Shown here: positions 23,606 to 35,500 of the stretch, piece by piece
How positions within the stretch are numbered: the stretch's first letter is position 1
How the letters are laid out: every line of letters starts with the position of its first letter
NCBI RefSeq assembly: GCF_016808335.1
Contig: NC_053143.1
Coordinates: forward strand, 2,389,398-2,453,397
Direction: 5' to 3'
DNA length: 64,000 bases
Source: Panicum virgatum
Taxonomy: Eukaryota > Streptophyta > Magnoliopsida > Poales > Poaceae
The notes under the pieces: model-generated
Told to the model about the DNA's origin: nothing
Seen by the model: only the letters and a program-made list of their open reading frames with translations
Databases searched by the model: none
Made by a program: the position numbers and the translations under genes

Positions 23606-25725
23606 ATGTCGAGCCTCGAGGAGCCGCTTGGTCTTGGAGACCTGCCGAAGTTGAGTATTAACAGACTTGGAAGCTTCTCCCAGCCAAGTGCTTATCGCAG
23701 GGCAGCGGCTGATGACCGCAACACTCGCAAGTAAGTCTGAATACTCTGGTCAAAATGATAATCAGGGTCGTTTGACAGTGCATCGGTTACTAACTACTTT
23801 AGTAATATGGATGATCAATGCCACTTTGTCAATTGAGTATAGTCACGAAGATTTTCATTCAGTGAAGGGAACATTCGAAAAATGCATGCTAATTGTTCGT
23901 TCGCAGGTACAACAACTCCTGCAATGGTGGCGCGCCGATGGTTTTCCATGCCAATTCTCATGCGTGGCATCAGCAATGCCGTCAGGCCGATTCGTCATGT
24001 CATGTGGTGGAGCTTAGAGATCTCCCTCGGAAGGTAGTTTCAATTCCACAATTAGGACAGCTGATAATCACTTTTGTTCAATATCCTTTCTTTTACTTGG
24101 TCACAATATTCCATTGTGCAACTATAAAGTACAATAGGTATTGCCATTAGAAAAATACAATGATCAGAGTATTGGCATCACAATGCACTTTCTTTTAATC
24201 CACTCGATCAACAATCTGTCTCAGTTTTTTTCTCTCGAAATGATCTGTCTTCAGGTTATGTGGGATCTACCAAGCTTTGTGAAGATTGTTGAAGTTGGAC
24301 CCCGAGACGGCCTGCAAAACGAAAAGGGCAATGTACCGACATCTGTAAAGATACAACTGATACACAAATTAGTGGCTGCAGGTTTATCAGTAGTTGAAGC
24401 CACAAGTTTTGTATCCCCAAAATGGGTGCCGCAGGTGATGCACTTAAATCATATCAAGTGATCTAGTGAATTTGGTGATTGCCATTTTCCATGGCAAATC
24501 ATGGATGTCTTATTTATCTCAGTTGGAAACTGCAGCTAGCTGATGCAAAGGAAGTCCTCAAAGGAATCCAGCAGATGCCAAATGTGCGGTATCCTGTGTT
24601 AACTCCTAACCTAAGAGTAAGTTCTATATCTTTTCTTACAGAACTCTATTCCAAAAGTGCAAATCACAGCATTGACAATGCTGTATGTAATTGCCAGTAC
24701 ATGATCTGATGTGTAGCAATGAATGACTGTTCACAGGGATTTGAGGCTGCTGTTGCAGCTGGTGCAAAGGAAATTGCGGTTTTTGCATCTGCCTCTGAAT
24801 CCTTCTCTAAGTCGAACATCAACTGTACCATAGAGGAAAGCCTTGTTCGGTACCGTGATGTTACTGCTGCTGCCAAGAAACATGGACTCCTTATCCGTGG
24901 GTAAGTTAATGAACAGTTAGCCTCTTAAGCCTAAAACTACTGTAAGTGAAGAATTGAGTTACTAGTCAAGCTACTTGGCCTGCAATATGTTCTGAATCTT
25001 GCTCCCTGTGTTTGGGTTAGGTATGTTTCGTGTGTGATTGGTTGCCCTGTTGAAGGTGCAATCGATCCATCAAAGGTGGCATATGTAGCTAAGGAGCTTT
25101 ATAACATGGGCTGCTCAGAGATTTCACTTGGCGATACTATTGGTGTTGGTACACCAGGTACTGAATGTTCTTGCCAATGCTTACCCTTTGCTCTCAGTTT
25201 ATTTGATTAGTGTGTTGAAACTGATTCAAGCAGCAACTCATCGAGACATCCCTGTTCCTTGTTGTGTTGTCTGTTTTAGGTAGTGTAGTTGCTATGCTTG
25301 AAGCTGTCATGTCCTTTGTTCCAGTGGACAAGATTGCCGTTCATTTCCATGATACATACGGCCAGGCCCTTGCCAATATCCTAGTATCCCTTCAAGTAAG
25401 TAAACTTTCAAAAATTGTTTGTTTTGTCATTAAAAGTACTTAACACTCACATGGCGGTCACTTTAGCCTAACATTTTCTTTGTTTCCTCAGATGGGGATC
25501 AGCATAGTAGACTCCTCAGTTTCAGGCCTTGGAGGCTGCCCATATGCAAAGGGCGCCACTGGCAATGTCGCCACTGAGGATGTCGTGTACATGCTCCATG
25601 GCCTAGGCATAGAGACCAACGTGGACCTCAACAAGCTCATGGAGGCTGGCAATTACATCTCCAAGCATCTAGGAAGGCCACTGGGCTCCAAGACTGCTGC
25701 CGCTCTGCGCAAGCTAACCACCTGA
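23606..25725 (+). CDS. HMGCL: Hydroxymethylglutaryl-CoA lyase
   Basis: Cleaves 3-hydroxy-3-methylglutaryl-CoA to acetyl-CoA and acetoacetate in the last step of leucine breakdown; the plant enzyme is mitochondrial by family knowledge. Eight exons join in phase: 23606-23730, 23907-24033, 24255-24434, 24536-24616, 24737-24900, 25021-25157, 25280-25395 and 25492-25725 (1164 nt, 387 aa). The variable N-terminal part starts [17 protein letters not shown], as in the Arabidopsis protein. The TIM-barrel catalytic domain begins at about residue 88: [17 protein letters not shown], then [38 protein letters not shown] and [14 protein letters not shown]. It continues with the metal-binding [15 protein letters not shown] and the signature [20 protein letters not shown] with the catalytic cysteine. 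All expected active-site motifs are intact. The closing [15 protein letters not shown] is near the usual C-terminus. Confidence 0.95.
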
Positions 25726-26519
25726 GTTCGTGAAGATCATTTCAGGCCAAAAGCATATATATCAGCTGGTGTCATCACACATATTTTATACAGGTTGTAT
25801 GAATGTCCGAAAGTCTTGCTTTATTTTGTATATTTGGGTAAAAGTCGCAGAAAACATGGATCTACATAAAGTTGTATTCTATCCTTAGGTGATCCTGCAT
25901 AGTCAGGACATCATGGAGGAAACTGTGCTCGCAGATACGAGTATATGTAACGGCAAATCCCTAACAAATTTGGGGCCCTCTGCACAGTTCTCCAAATGTA
26001 ATTTGGAGCTCATTGTGTACCCATGGAAAATGTACGAGAATCTGGTCTTTGGTAGCTTACCGTTCTTCCATATCTGCTGAACACAAATGAAGAATGTGCC
26101 AGCAAAAGTTGCCTACTGCCTGACAGCTTCGAGTTACTGACATATACACATGCAACACAATGTCACAGATAATGAAATGGGCAAATCAATGGACACAGAT
26201 TCAGTGACATTGCCATGGTTACATTCTCGTGACATTGAGTCACTGACGTGTGGGACCCATATGGGCCCGACCCACACATTAGTGACTCAACATTACGAGA
26301 AGTTACTGTGGCAATGTCACTGAAACTCAATCCCAAATCAATAGAGGCGTGTAGCTTTTCTTGTCCTACCCTCGTGATGTAAAAGGGAGGGAGACACTTG
26401 CCGTATTCTGTACTATATTGCATATAAGAATGAATTTGCAATCTGCACAAAATTCAGGAGGGTCATTTTGTAAGCAGTATTTTTCAGGTATAGATTTACA
26501 TGTCTGGCAGAAAGTGCGT
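25726..26519. other. Convergent intergenic region, HMG-CoA lyase to ECM29
   Basis: Contains the 3' UTR of the plus-strand HMG-CoA lyase gene and that of the minus-strand ECM29 gene. Apart from the small inverted-repeat element at 26201-26323, nothing recognisable was seen. Confidence 0.45.
26201..26323. mobile_element. Small fold-back MITE
   Basis: About 123 bp with inverted arms: TCAGTGACATTGCCATGGTT on the left is answered by TGGCAATGTCACTGA on the right. The inner arms GAGTCACTGACGTGTGGG and CCCACACATTAGTGACTC also pair, around a GGGCCC-containing centre. The exact ends and target duplication are not clear. Confidence 0.6.
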
Positions 26520-29500
26520 TTAATCAGTTGCCATGGTTATTCCAGGGAGAGTTTTAACGACGCCCAGGCATTCCTTCAACAATGTTTTTGCTTGTTCACT
26601 TTTTTCAGACTCGCAGAGCTCAACAAGTTCATCCTCAAACTTGGGCTCTGTTCTGTCTGTCAATGGAAAGTCTCTATACAGTTTGCTCAACTCAAGAAGG
26701 CACTCTGCAGCAGCAGTATGGACCTGCAAAGAGGAGAGTCAACTTGTGAGGAATACGGTTGTCTCTGGTAGCTAACTGCTAATCACAAACTAAACAGAAT
26801 TTCCAGGAACGGGTCTATTTTACCATCTACTCGGATGTAACATGATATTATGGACTATCCCAGGCAATTCCATACAGGTCAGGATGCAAGTGGGTTAGCT
26901 TTGGGTCAACCAGTGATCAACCCACTCAACCCAATTTAAAGAGTCTAAGTAATGGGTTGATCTAAAAATAAACATAAGATTACCCAAAGAAACCAATGGG
27001 TACCCAAAAGCATGTTCCTAAGTCTGCCGGATATGTCGAAGCGGAGCTTCTCCTCAACGGGTGCTAGAAGAAATAGCTTCCCAGACACATCATCTCGGCC
27101 ACGAGCGCAGCTTCGCCACGCGGCCCTATCACCTGAAAGATGCCCCAATCCTAGTGCCTCTGCTAAGCGCTCGCCGCACGGCCCATCACCTGGAAGAGGC
27201 CCGCCACTAAGCTTGCAAGGACCTTGGCCCGCCGCACACCACCATCGATCTCCTTTGCTCGTGGCTACTCCATGATGTCGATCGATGTCCATGGCAGACA
27301 CCAAATCGAGGTCTTCCAGCACTCAAATCAAATTTATTGGTAGTGGATTTATCTCTTCCTCCTTCGAATCAGACTAGCTAGCTAGCCTCAGATCAATCTG
27401 AAAGCAACCAAATCGAGACCTGCGGCTCGCTCCTGCACGTGGAATTTCCCCATGGGTGACGACCTCACAGATCCTTGGAGCATATCGAGGTTGAAGATGA
27501 TGGTCACCTGCGCCCCTCGAGAGGTTGGCGAGGTAGAGCGGCGCTGGAGATCAGGGAGGGTAGCTTCTGGAGTCTATTGCGCGGCATTTTTGGGTTAACC
27601 CGATAACCCATCAAGTAAACCAGTGTAGCACTAAATATTTTTTTGGGTCAGCTCTTTGGGTTTCTACCCTACTAGTCAGGAATTGGGTTTTGGGTCATTG
27701 GGTTGACCCAAGAAATTCTGCATCCTGACATACAGGCATTGCACCATTCTTATATGTTAACGTATGGTATGAGTATTTGGGAAAGAAACACACACCAAGT
27801 TTTGCTGGCTATTTCTTACCCTAGCAATCACTGGGAGCTGCTCCTGGCCATGCCATGCAGGGAACAGTACCAGCACATTGATGGTCTTTCGAAATGTCAC
27901 TAACTTAGCCTCCATGATTTGCTATGCCCGTCAAGTGTGCGTAATTAAGAACCATGGAAGGAGATTAAAAGAAAAGGTGGGAATGTAATAGGCAGTTGTT
28001 TTTAACCTTAAACAAACACGGTGGATCCTATTGGTCACCTAAATGAATTATCTGCAACAATAATCCCGCTTTCTTAAGAGGCTTCTCACATAAAGTACCT
28101 ACACAATTTGCTAATTATTGGTTTTGACATGCTTGTTTGACCCATGACATTCCATCACAAGAAAATTACAGAACTTCAGTGCTTTGGAGCTACAAAAGCC
28201 CACTTCAGTTTCACTGAGCGAAAGTGACATTATGACTATTCTTCTCATCATTAATGGCCACAAACAAGCATAGACAGTTTTACATCAAGAAGACCGCTGA
28301 ACCATGCATTAAACACCCTCAAATGAAATGTCATAATATTTACTGCTTTTGATGGAGAGAATAGTGGATTGTATTCCTCCAAACCCTAGAAGGGTGGGAT
28401 ATATAGATCCTATACATGGGCCTCTAGACATGGGCTCACATATACACCAACACCCCCCCGCAGTCTGAACTACCGGCGCAGCGGTGTTCAAGACTGGACA
28501 ACAAGAAAGCCAACCCCCCCCCCCCCCCCCCGCAGTCTGAACTACCGGCGCAGCGGTGTTCAAGACTGGACAAGAGAGTACAAATAGAGTACAAAGGGCA
28601 AATACCCCCCCAGCCACAACTAGCCACCGGCTACGTTGAGACTGGAGCAAAACTCTGATACCATGATGGAGAAAATATTGGCTTGTATTCCTCCAAACCC
28701 TAGAAGGGTGGGATATATAGATCCTATACATGGGCCTCTAGATGGGCCTCTATACATAGGCTCACATATACACCAACAGCTTTCATTCTATAAACATATA
28801 TGACTGACCATAATATATTGAATGCCAATGTGAGTTATTCATTAGCAGGAAGATGTTATGTTATCTTCTAGTAAAAGTGCTATGAAAATATATCACAACA
28901 TCAGGTAGTTAGGGCGAGATATACAGAAAATCACCTGAGCAATCTTAATTAAGCGTATTGAGTCTAGTACTTTTGCCGACACCAAATGGAATAGCTGGAA
29001 AAATAAATAAGGCTTGTCAGGAGTAATGGAAAAAGGAGAACAAATGCTAAAGCTGAATATAAAGCCACACAAACTATAGGAGTATAGGAATACCTCCTGA
29101 ACCAAGGAAGTTGTGTCTTGAGGCCATGTGCCATTATCATCAGAACTCTGAAACTTGCGGCACAACTCTTTGACACATGAGAAGGACGACAATTTAACTG
29201 TTCATGGAAAAAAATATGCATTAAAATGACGATTTTCAAGCATCAAAGATAAATAATTTTTCGACGAACTCAAAGAAAAGTATTCAATGCTGTGCAGAAT
29301 ATATTACAGATCTTGCATTGAAAGTCATACCCTGCCAACTCTCCTCAGGTGAGAGAGAATTCAATATTACTTCTAAAACATTTTTCTTCTGACTGATAAT
29401 ATCATGAGGAAAAGCAACGCTGATGCAAGACATGGCACAATTGAGCACTTTATCTAGAGAAACGGAGGCACCTTCACTTTCATCTTGTTCTGTACAAAAG

Positions 29501-32500
29501 AAGCCATGCACAAAAGCTAAAAAAGGTGAAAGAAGTACTTGGAGAAATAGCTGAGAATTATATGATATGATCACATGTGTACTATAACATTTATTTAGTG
29601 TAGAATTATGTAATCAAGTATTGCAGTTCTGTGTCTGCAACTTCCCAATTTATTAAGATAGATAGAACTACATATTTTAGTGATAAGTACATTGAACGAT
29701 TATAGTAATAATATTTTATAACATCCATTTTAATCCTAATGTCTCTCTTAGTAAATAAAGTCTCACTATGTGCTACATGGAGGTATGAATGTATTATTAT
29801 GGAGGTGCCTTATCAAGCTATTCTCGAAAAGGTACTTGGGACTCAAAATTGGTGTTGCTAACGTCCATAATTGTCAGAGAGCATCAGACAGAAGGGATGT
29901 TCTTGCATGATTACAAGAATTGTAATTTAAGCATAGCCACTAGCTGAATGCATTAAAGGAGCTCAAAATGACAACTGACCAGCACCAGCAGATGAAGTAG
30001 TTGAAGATGAACCCTTTGCCTTACAAATGACAGATTGGTTGCAAACCTTGTACAGCATAGGAAAAATAATATTGAAAAATCCTGGATCTCTGAATGCTGT
30101 GATCACCTGAAAAGTGAAGAAAGAAAGAAGAAAAACTTAAGTACATGGTACCAATTGTAAAATTCTATAAGAATCGCCTAAAGGCCATATAATTGCAAAA
30201 CATGTGCTCCTAAAATGGCACAATAAGAGAATGTGTCTCTTTTGGGATCCATTAGTTCATGTATATATCTACTATCTAAAAATGTTAAAAGATTGATTAA
30301 ATTCCATATAGCATGGTTCACCAGAAGAATATATTATGTATCTCCCTAGGATGCTTTGAGCAAAGGGTTTAAAAGGATCCCAGGACTCGCCTGTTGAGAA
30401 TTATTGAAATACTTTCAACATGATTAAGTTACAACCTTCAAGAAAAACCTAAGTTCAATAATTACCATTAAGTAGTCGAAAGACATTCTATTAAAGAAAA
30501 TGCTGTCTGCTAAAACAAGAAATGGTAGGTCAACAAAAAGTAAGGGTCCAATAATTAGATGAGGAATGAAGAAAAATACTTTCTGTAAACACAAGAAAGC
30601 TGCTTCCCGGTACAGTTTTGTTTTCTTATTGCATGCAGCACAAACAGCATCTAGTATACCACTTGGCAAGCTAGAGTCTTCTGCTATTATAGCAGCATGA
30701 CAGCAAGAACACAATGAAGCCAGTGCATCCAGAATAGCATCTTTTCCCTGTTGAAAAATATAAGGAAACAAAATGAATTATAAAGAATCGATAAGATAAA
30801 AAAAAAATGTATAAGCAGGCCACCCAGTTATCATTCCACGAACAAATGAAGGGTAGCGTGAGATACCTCCCAGAATCGACCTGGCAATTCTTTCAAAAGT
30901 GATTTGAGAATATTATGGTGGTGAGCTGAAAGGGATTCTCCAATAACATCACATAGCTTCTTTGTAGCCTTGGCTGACTGCAAGGATAAGGATGTACAAT
31001 AAGCATATTACAAGCTACAGGGCTGTTTAACTGTTACTAATCTGATATGCATATGGACATGAAATTATGAAACAGAGACTGTACCTTTCTTTTACCAGCC
31101 CATGATGACGATGACATGCAATTACACAAAAGAGATACAGTTTCTGGTAAATACAGTGTTAGGGTTACTCTTTCACTGCTAGGAATATCCTCCCAAAGTT
31201 CTTCATATAAGGCACTGGTATCTTTGTCATCATCAAATCTGAAAAGAAGTTCTGTTTATACACACGGAAAGGTTTCTTGTATTTATACGATCATGAACTC
31301 AAGCATTATAAATATCTAAAAATTAATGTCAGACGTAAAGAAAAATGCAAGGTTAATTAATGTGTCCTTCACATACCTTGACAAAAAAATTACAGGGACA
31401 ACCACTGCATTATATCCACCAAGAATATCTGCTGCATTGCTCAAGTAGGCCTTAATAAGAATTGCACCAGATAACTGATCATTTTTCCCACCAGAATGCA
31501 GAGAGGTGGTATCTTCAATAAGCTTCTGAGCCTGGGAGGGGCTAGCATATTTCAAAACAGTAGCACAAGAGGACGCAAAGGCCCTTTTTGCTGCTGAACT
31601 CCGTTCCTCCAGAACAGCACTATACAGTAACTTCAGTAACAATGTTGAGAATGGTTTGATGTCAATCATGACCTTCTGTACCAACAAGATGATGAAGCTA
31701 GCAACACCAACTCTGAAATGAGACAGAAAATGAATGAAACCATGTGATTGAAGTAGTGAGAAATGCAGCATTTGATGCTATCATGAATAAGATTTAGGGA
31801 ACATATCTGGTGGAAACCACAACCTTCGTGAAAACCCTGCAAACCATGGAAAAAGTCATCTAAATTCATGAAAAAAAAATCACACATATAGATGATACAC
31901 AATCTTGTAAAATATTCTATCCAAACTCGACTTCGTTTGCGAGATATAAAAATAACAAATTTCAAGCCAAGAAGCTGTCCAGATGATTTGTTAGAAATTT
32001 GTTATTTTTATATCTCACAAACGAAGTCGAGTTTGGACAAGATATTTTACAAGATTGTGTATCATCATATCATCTACATGTGTGATTTTTTGGGTGAATT
32101 TAGATGACTTTTTGTCGTGGTTTGCATGGGTTTTCACGAAGGTTTAGTTTCCACCAGATATGTTCCCCAAGATTTATGGTACAAGCAATCCAAACCTTGT
32201 ATTTAAGCCAACAGCTGATCTAACCATTTGGGCCAGGCGAGGGACCAATATATCGAGTGAATTCTTGTCAACAACTTTTATACAAATATCAAGGGTTTCC
32301 CACATTGGAGAATCTTTAGCCACAGCTATCCGCAAGCTTTCAAGCTTATCTGTTTTGATGCCAGCATTTCCTGCATGCATCTTGATCCAAATACAGGAGT
32401 GAGTAAAGTATTGCATCTGTGAGATATACACATGAACATCATCAGTCCTTATAAAAGAGAAACAAAATTAGCATACCTCGACGTAATTCAACCTTTGATC

Positions 32501-35500
32501 CTCCAGACTTGACAAACATTCAAGCATACAACTAACAAGTTCTGCCAGATGAGGCCGAAGGGCAGGCCCAGCTCCCTAAAGACATTAGGAAGTCATAAGC
32601 TAAGGATATCCCTTTAGTGTGTTAAATTGGTGATGGTAGCTACAAAAGCATAGAATATTAACATATGAAATGCATAGAGAAAAAAGTTCTATGATCTTTC
32701 GTTTACTGAATGTGAAAGTTAAAACACAGATGTTGAGAAAAACTACCATAAAATTTAGTGAAATACTAAATCTACAATATAACTCATTATCTATTTCTGC
32801 CCTTTTTCATCCTCTCCTCTGTCTATTGTATTGTGGTTCACGCTCGAGGACACTTCTGTATATATATAATTAAAATACCATAGGGGATTCTCCTACTGTC
32901 TTTCACTCAAAAATATGTATATATAACTGATTAGGAAAAATATGCAGCTCAACTTGCTAAGTTTTACCATCAATATACCTTAGCAAGCTTCATCACCAAA
33001 CTAATTGAGGCTTTTTGAACACTTGAAACTTTACTGAGTATGCCTTCAGAAAGCAAGTATGGCAGCACAATGTTCATTGTCTCATTTGCATCAGAAGTAG
33101 AAGTTAGTGACACATCACAAAGCCTAATTGTCAATGAGCTCACGGCTCGGCACAAACTGTCACCAGCATTACGCACAGTTTCCTTTATGTCATCCATTGC
33201 ACGGAAGGCGGTTGTCCATATTTTTCTCAAATGCTTTGAAACCTTAAGACCAGTAAAGAAAAGCTGAGTTATATTTTGCTCAGAAAGGAAATTTAAAGCC
33301 AGATTCATACAAAAACTTTAATATAGGCTGTGTCAAACGAAATAGTGAACTAACTAAAATTTCCATAACACCACGGATAAATGATCGATTACCTGACTAT
33401 ATCTTCGACCTTGGATGATGTCTGCAAGTGCAAGACAGGATGCTTCACGTGAGCGCCAAAGCCTTGATCCAGATTGAACCAACAAATCCTCTACTATGAC
33501 ATCGTAATGTTCATCTATTGATTTTTTTGGATCTGAGACAATTAACTTCCAGATGTGTCCCATTGAATCCTAAAAAGTGCAACTGGAACTATCAGCTCAG
33601 AGCCTCAGAAGTCAGAAGAAATGTGCTATGAACTTATTAAGAAATATGTTACGGCATAATAAGATAAAATATTAAAATAGTATTTATAGATATTAATGGC
33701 AGACATAACACTTGTGAGGATTTAGTAGATTCCATAAATAGTTAGGTTTTAAAAGAAAGTTAGTGGTAATTGCTGCCCAGAGATACCCTCTAAGCATGAG
33801 ACTGGGCCACTTGCAGGATTGTGCAAGGGCGTGCATTGATTACTAGAAAGCTATCATCATGGTAGAAACCTAATCTCAATGAGTTACATTGCGAAATATA
33901 TGCAGTATAATATAACTAACACAAAGCTGAAATACAGTTGTTAAGTTATAAGTTCAAACTTTTCAGTGTCTCACAAACCAGTATGTGAACATGGTTGTCG
34001 ATACCCTGCAGCTGGGGTACCCACTCCTACTGTGCCAAGCCTCGCGTAGTTATCCGTAACTACGTCCTAAGGAGCTGAGCAGCCGGACCCCTGGGGTCCG
34101 ACTCCATCTCACCGGACCAACGGTCCCGGACCCGCTTCCCGCTCGGGGACGGGTCCGGTATCACCACGTGTCCTAGAGGTGGAAATGCTCAGCACCTGTG
34201 GCCGCGGACCCAGACCCCCGCAGGTGGGTCCGGGACCTCCACGTGCCATCTGGACTCCCGCAGATGGGTCCGGGACCTCCACGTGCCATCCGGACTCCCG
34301 CAGATGGGTCCGGGACCTCCACATGCCATCCGGAATCCCGCAGATGGGTCCGGGACCTCTACGTGCCATCCGGACTCCCGCAGATGGGTCCGGGACCTCC
34401 ACGTGCCTATCCAGACCCTCGTGAGCTCTCGGCGTAGTTAGCTGCTCGGGAGGGGTCCGGAGCCGCCACGTGTCACGCAGATGCGGGCACGGGCGCAAGC
34501 CTTCCACTGGAAGCTCCCTCACCCACCCGCATTAAGTGCGAGTGGTTGAGGCGTGCTCTGCTGCCGCTAGGCACGGGGCAGCTTTTGTCAGTCCACACTG
34601 TGGATCGCCAGTTACCGAGGCGGCTTGTCTGTTACCGAGGCACGAAGCAGTGTCTCAGCGCCGTGCGCGTAGGCGACGAGTCATGATGACCAGCTACTAA
34701 CTGGAGCAACAGTGTACGCTGCTACAGCAGACTGAGTCAGTAGTTCGGCGCTTCATCATGACCTCAACGCGCGGCTCCAGAGGCTAGACTCTACTCCGAC
34801 ATGACAGCTCAAGACCATCCTTGGTCAGAAGCTACGCACGGAAGCCGACGACAAGATCTCCGGATCTGAGGCATTGAAGGCCAAAGTGTAGTTTATAATA
34901 CATCGCCAGGTCCACCTGTCGGGGCCCCGCTTAGTGTACACGCTCCCCTTGAACATATAAAAGGGGAGCGCACACGTTGGATAGATGGGGCTGGAGATAG
35001 GCCAAGACTCTGACCACACAAGCTCGGTTTTCACTCCGAGCAACCCTGCTCTCAACCTCTTGAGAGCGCAAGCAATACAACACACAGTGGATGTAGGGTA
35101 TTACGCTCCGGCGGCCCGAACCACTCTAAACCGGCTGTGTTCATCGCATTCTTCCACCAAGATTGGGCTAATCCTAGCTAACTCCCGAGTACTCACCCTC
35201 TGGGTTTAGGCGGGTGCACTACGCCACCCGGCTGTGGGTTTGCACACCACGACATTTGGCGCGCCAGGTAGGGGCTGCTTGGCTTTCGCTTGATCATCGG
35301 CTCGGCATCACCATGTTTCAGGTGGCGAGCGCCCGGGGGCCAGAACTCGCGTGGCAAGCGCCCGCGTCAGCAGGACGTCGACAGCGGGTCATGCTCTCCC
35401 AACTCGTCATCAAGCAGGTCTGGGGGGAGCACAGCTTCAAAAAATCCCAACTCGCAGCATACCTCACTCATGTGAGGAAGCCCGCTCCGGCGGAAAGCCG

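Noticed and set aside
26945..27322. A 125-codon minus-strand frame inside the 850-bp hAT-like element
   Set aside because: It has no family match I recognise and crosses the element's repeats. It may be a captured fragment but cannot be supported as a gene.
28515..28531. Run of about 17 C residues
   Set aside because: It marks the duplicated polypurine-tract-like segment inside the TRIM (G run on its sense strand), so it is explained by that element. Its exact length may also be an assembly artefact.
34215..34412. Regular 40-bp repeats reminiscent of a CRISPR array
   Set aside because: Units are contiguous tandem repeats without unique spacers, lie inside an LTR and are in a plant genome.
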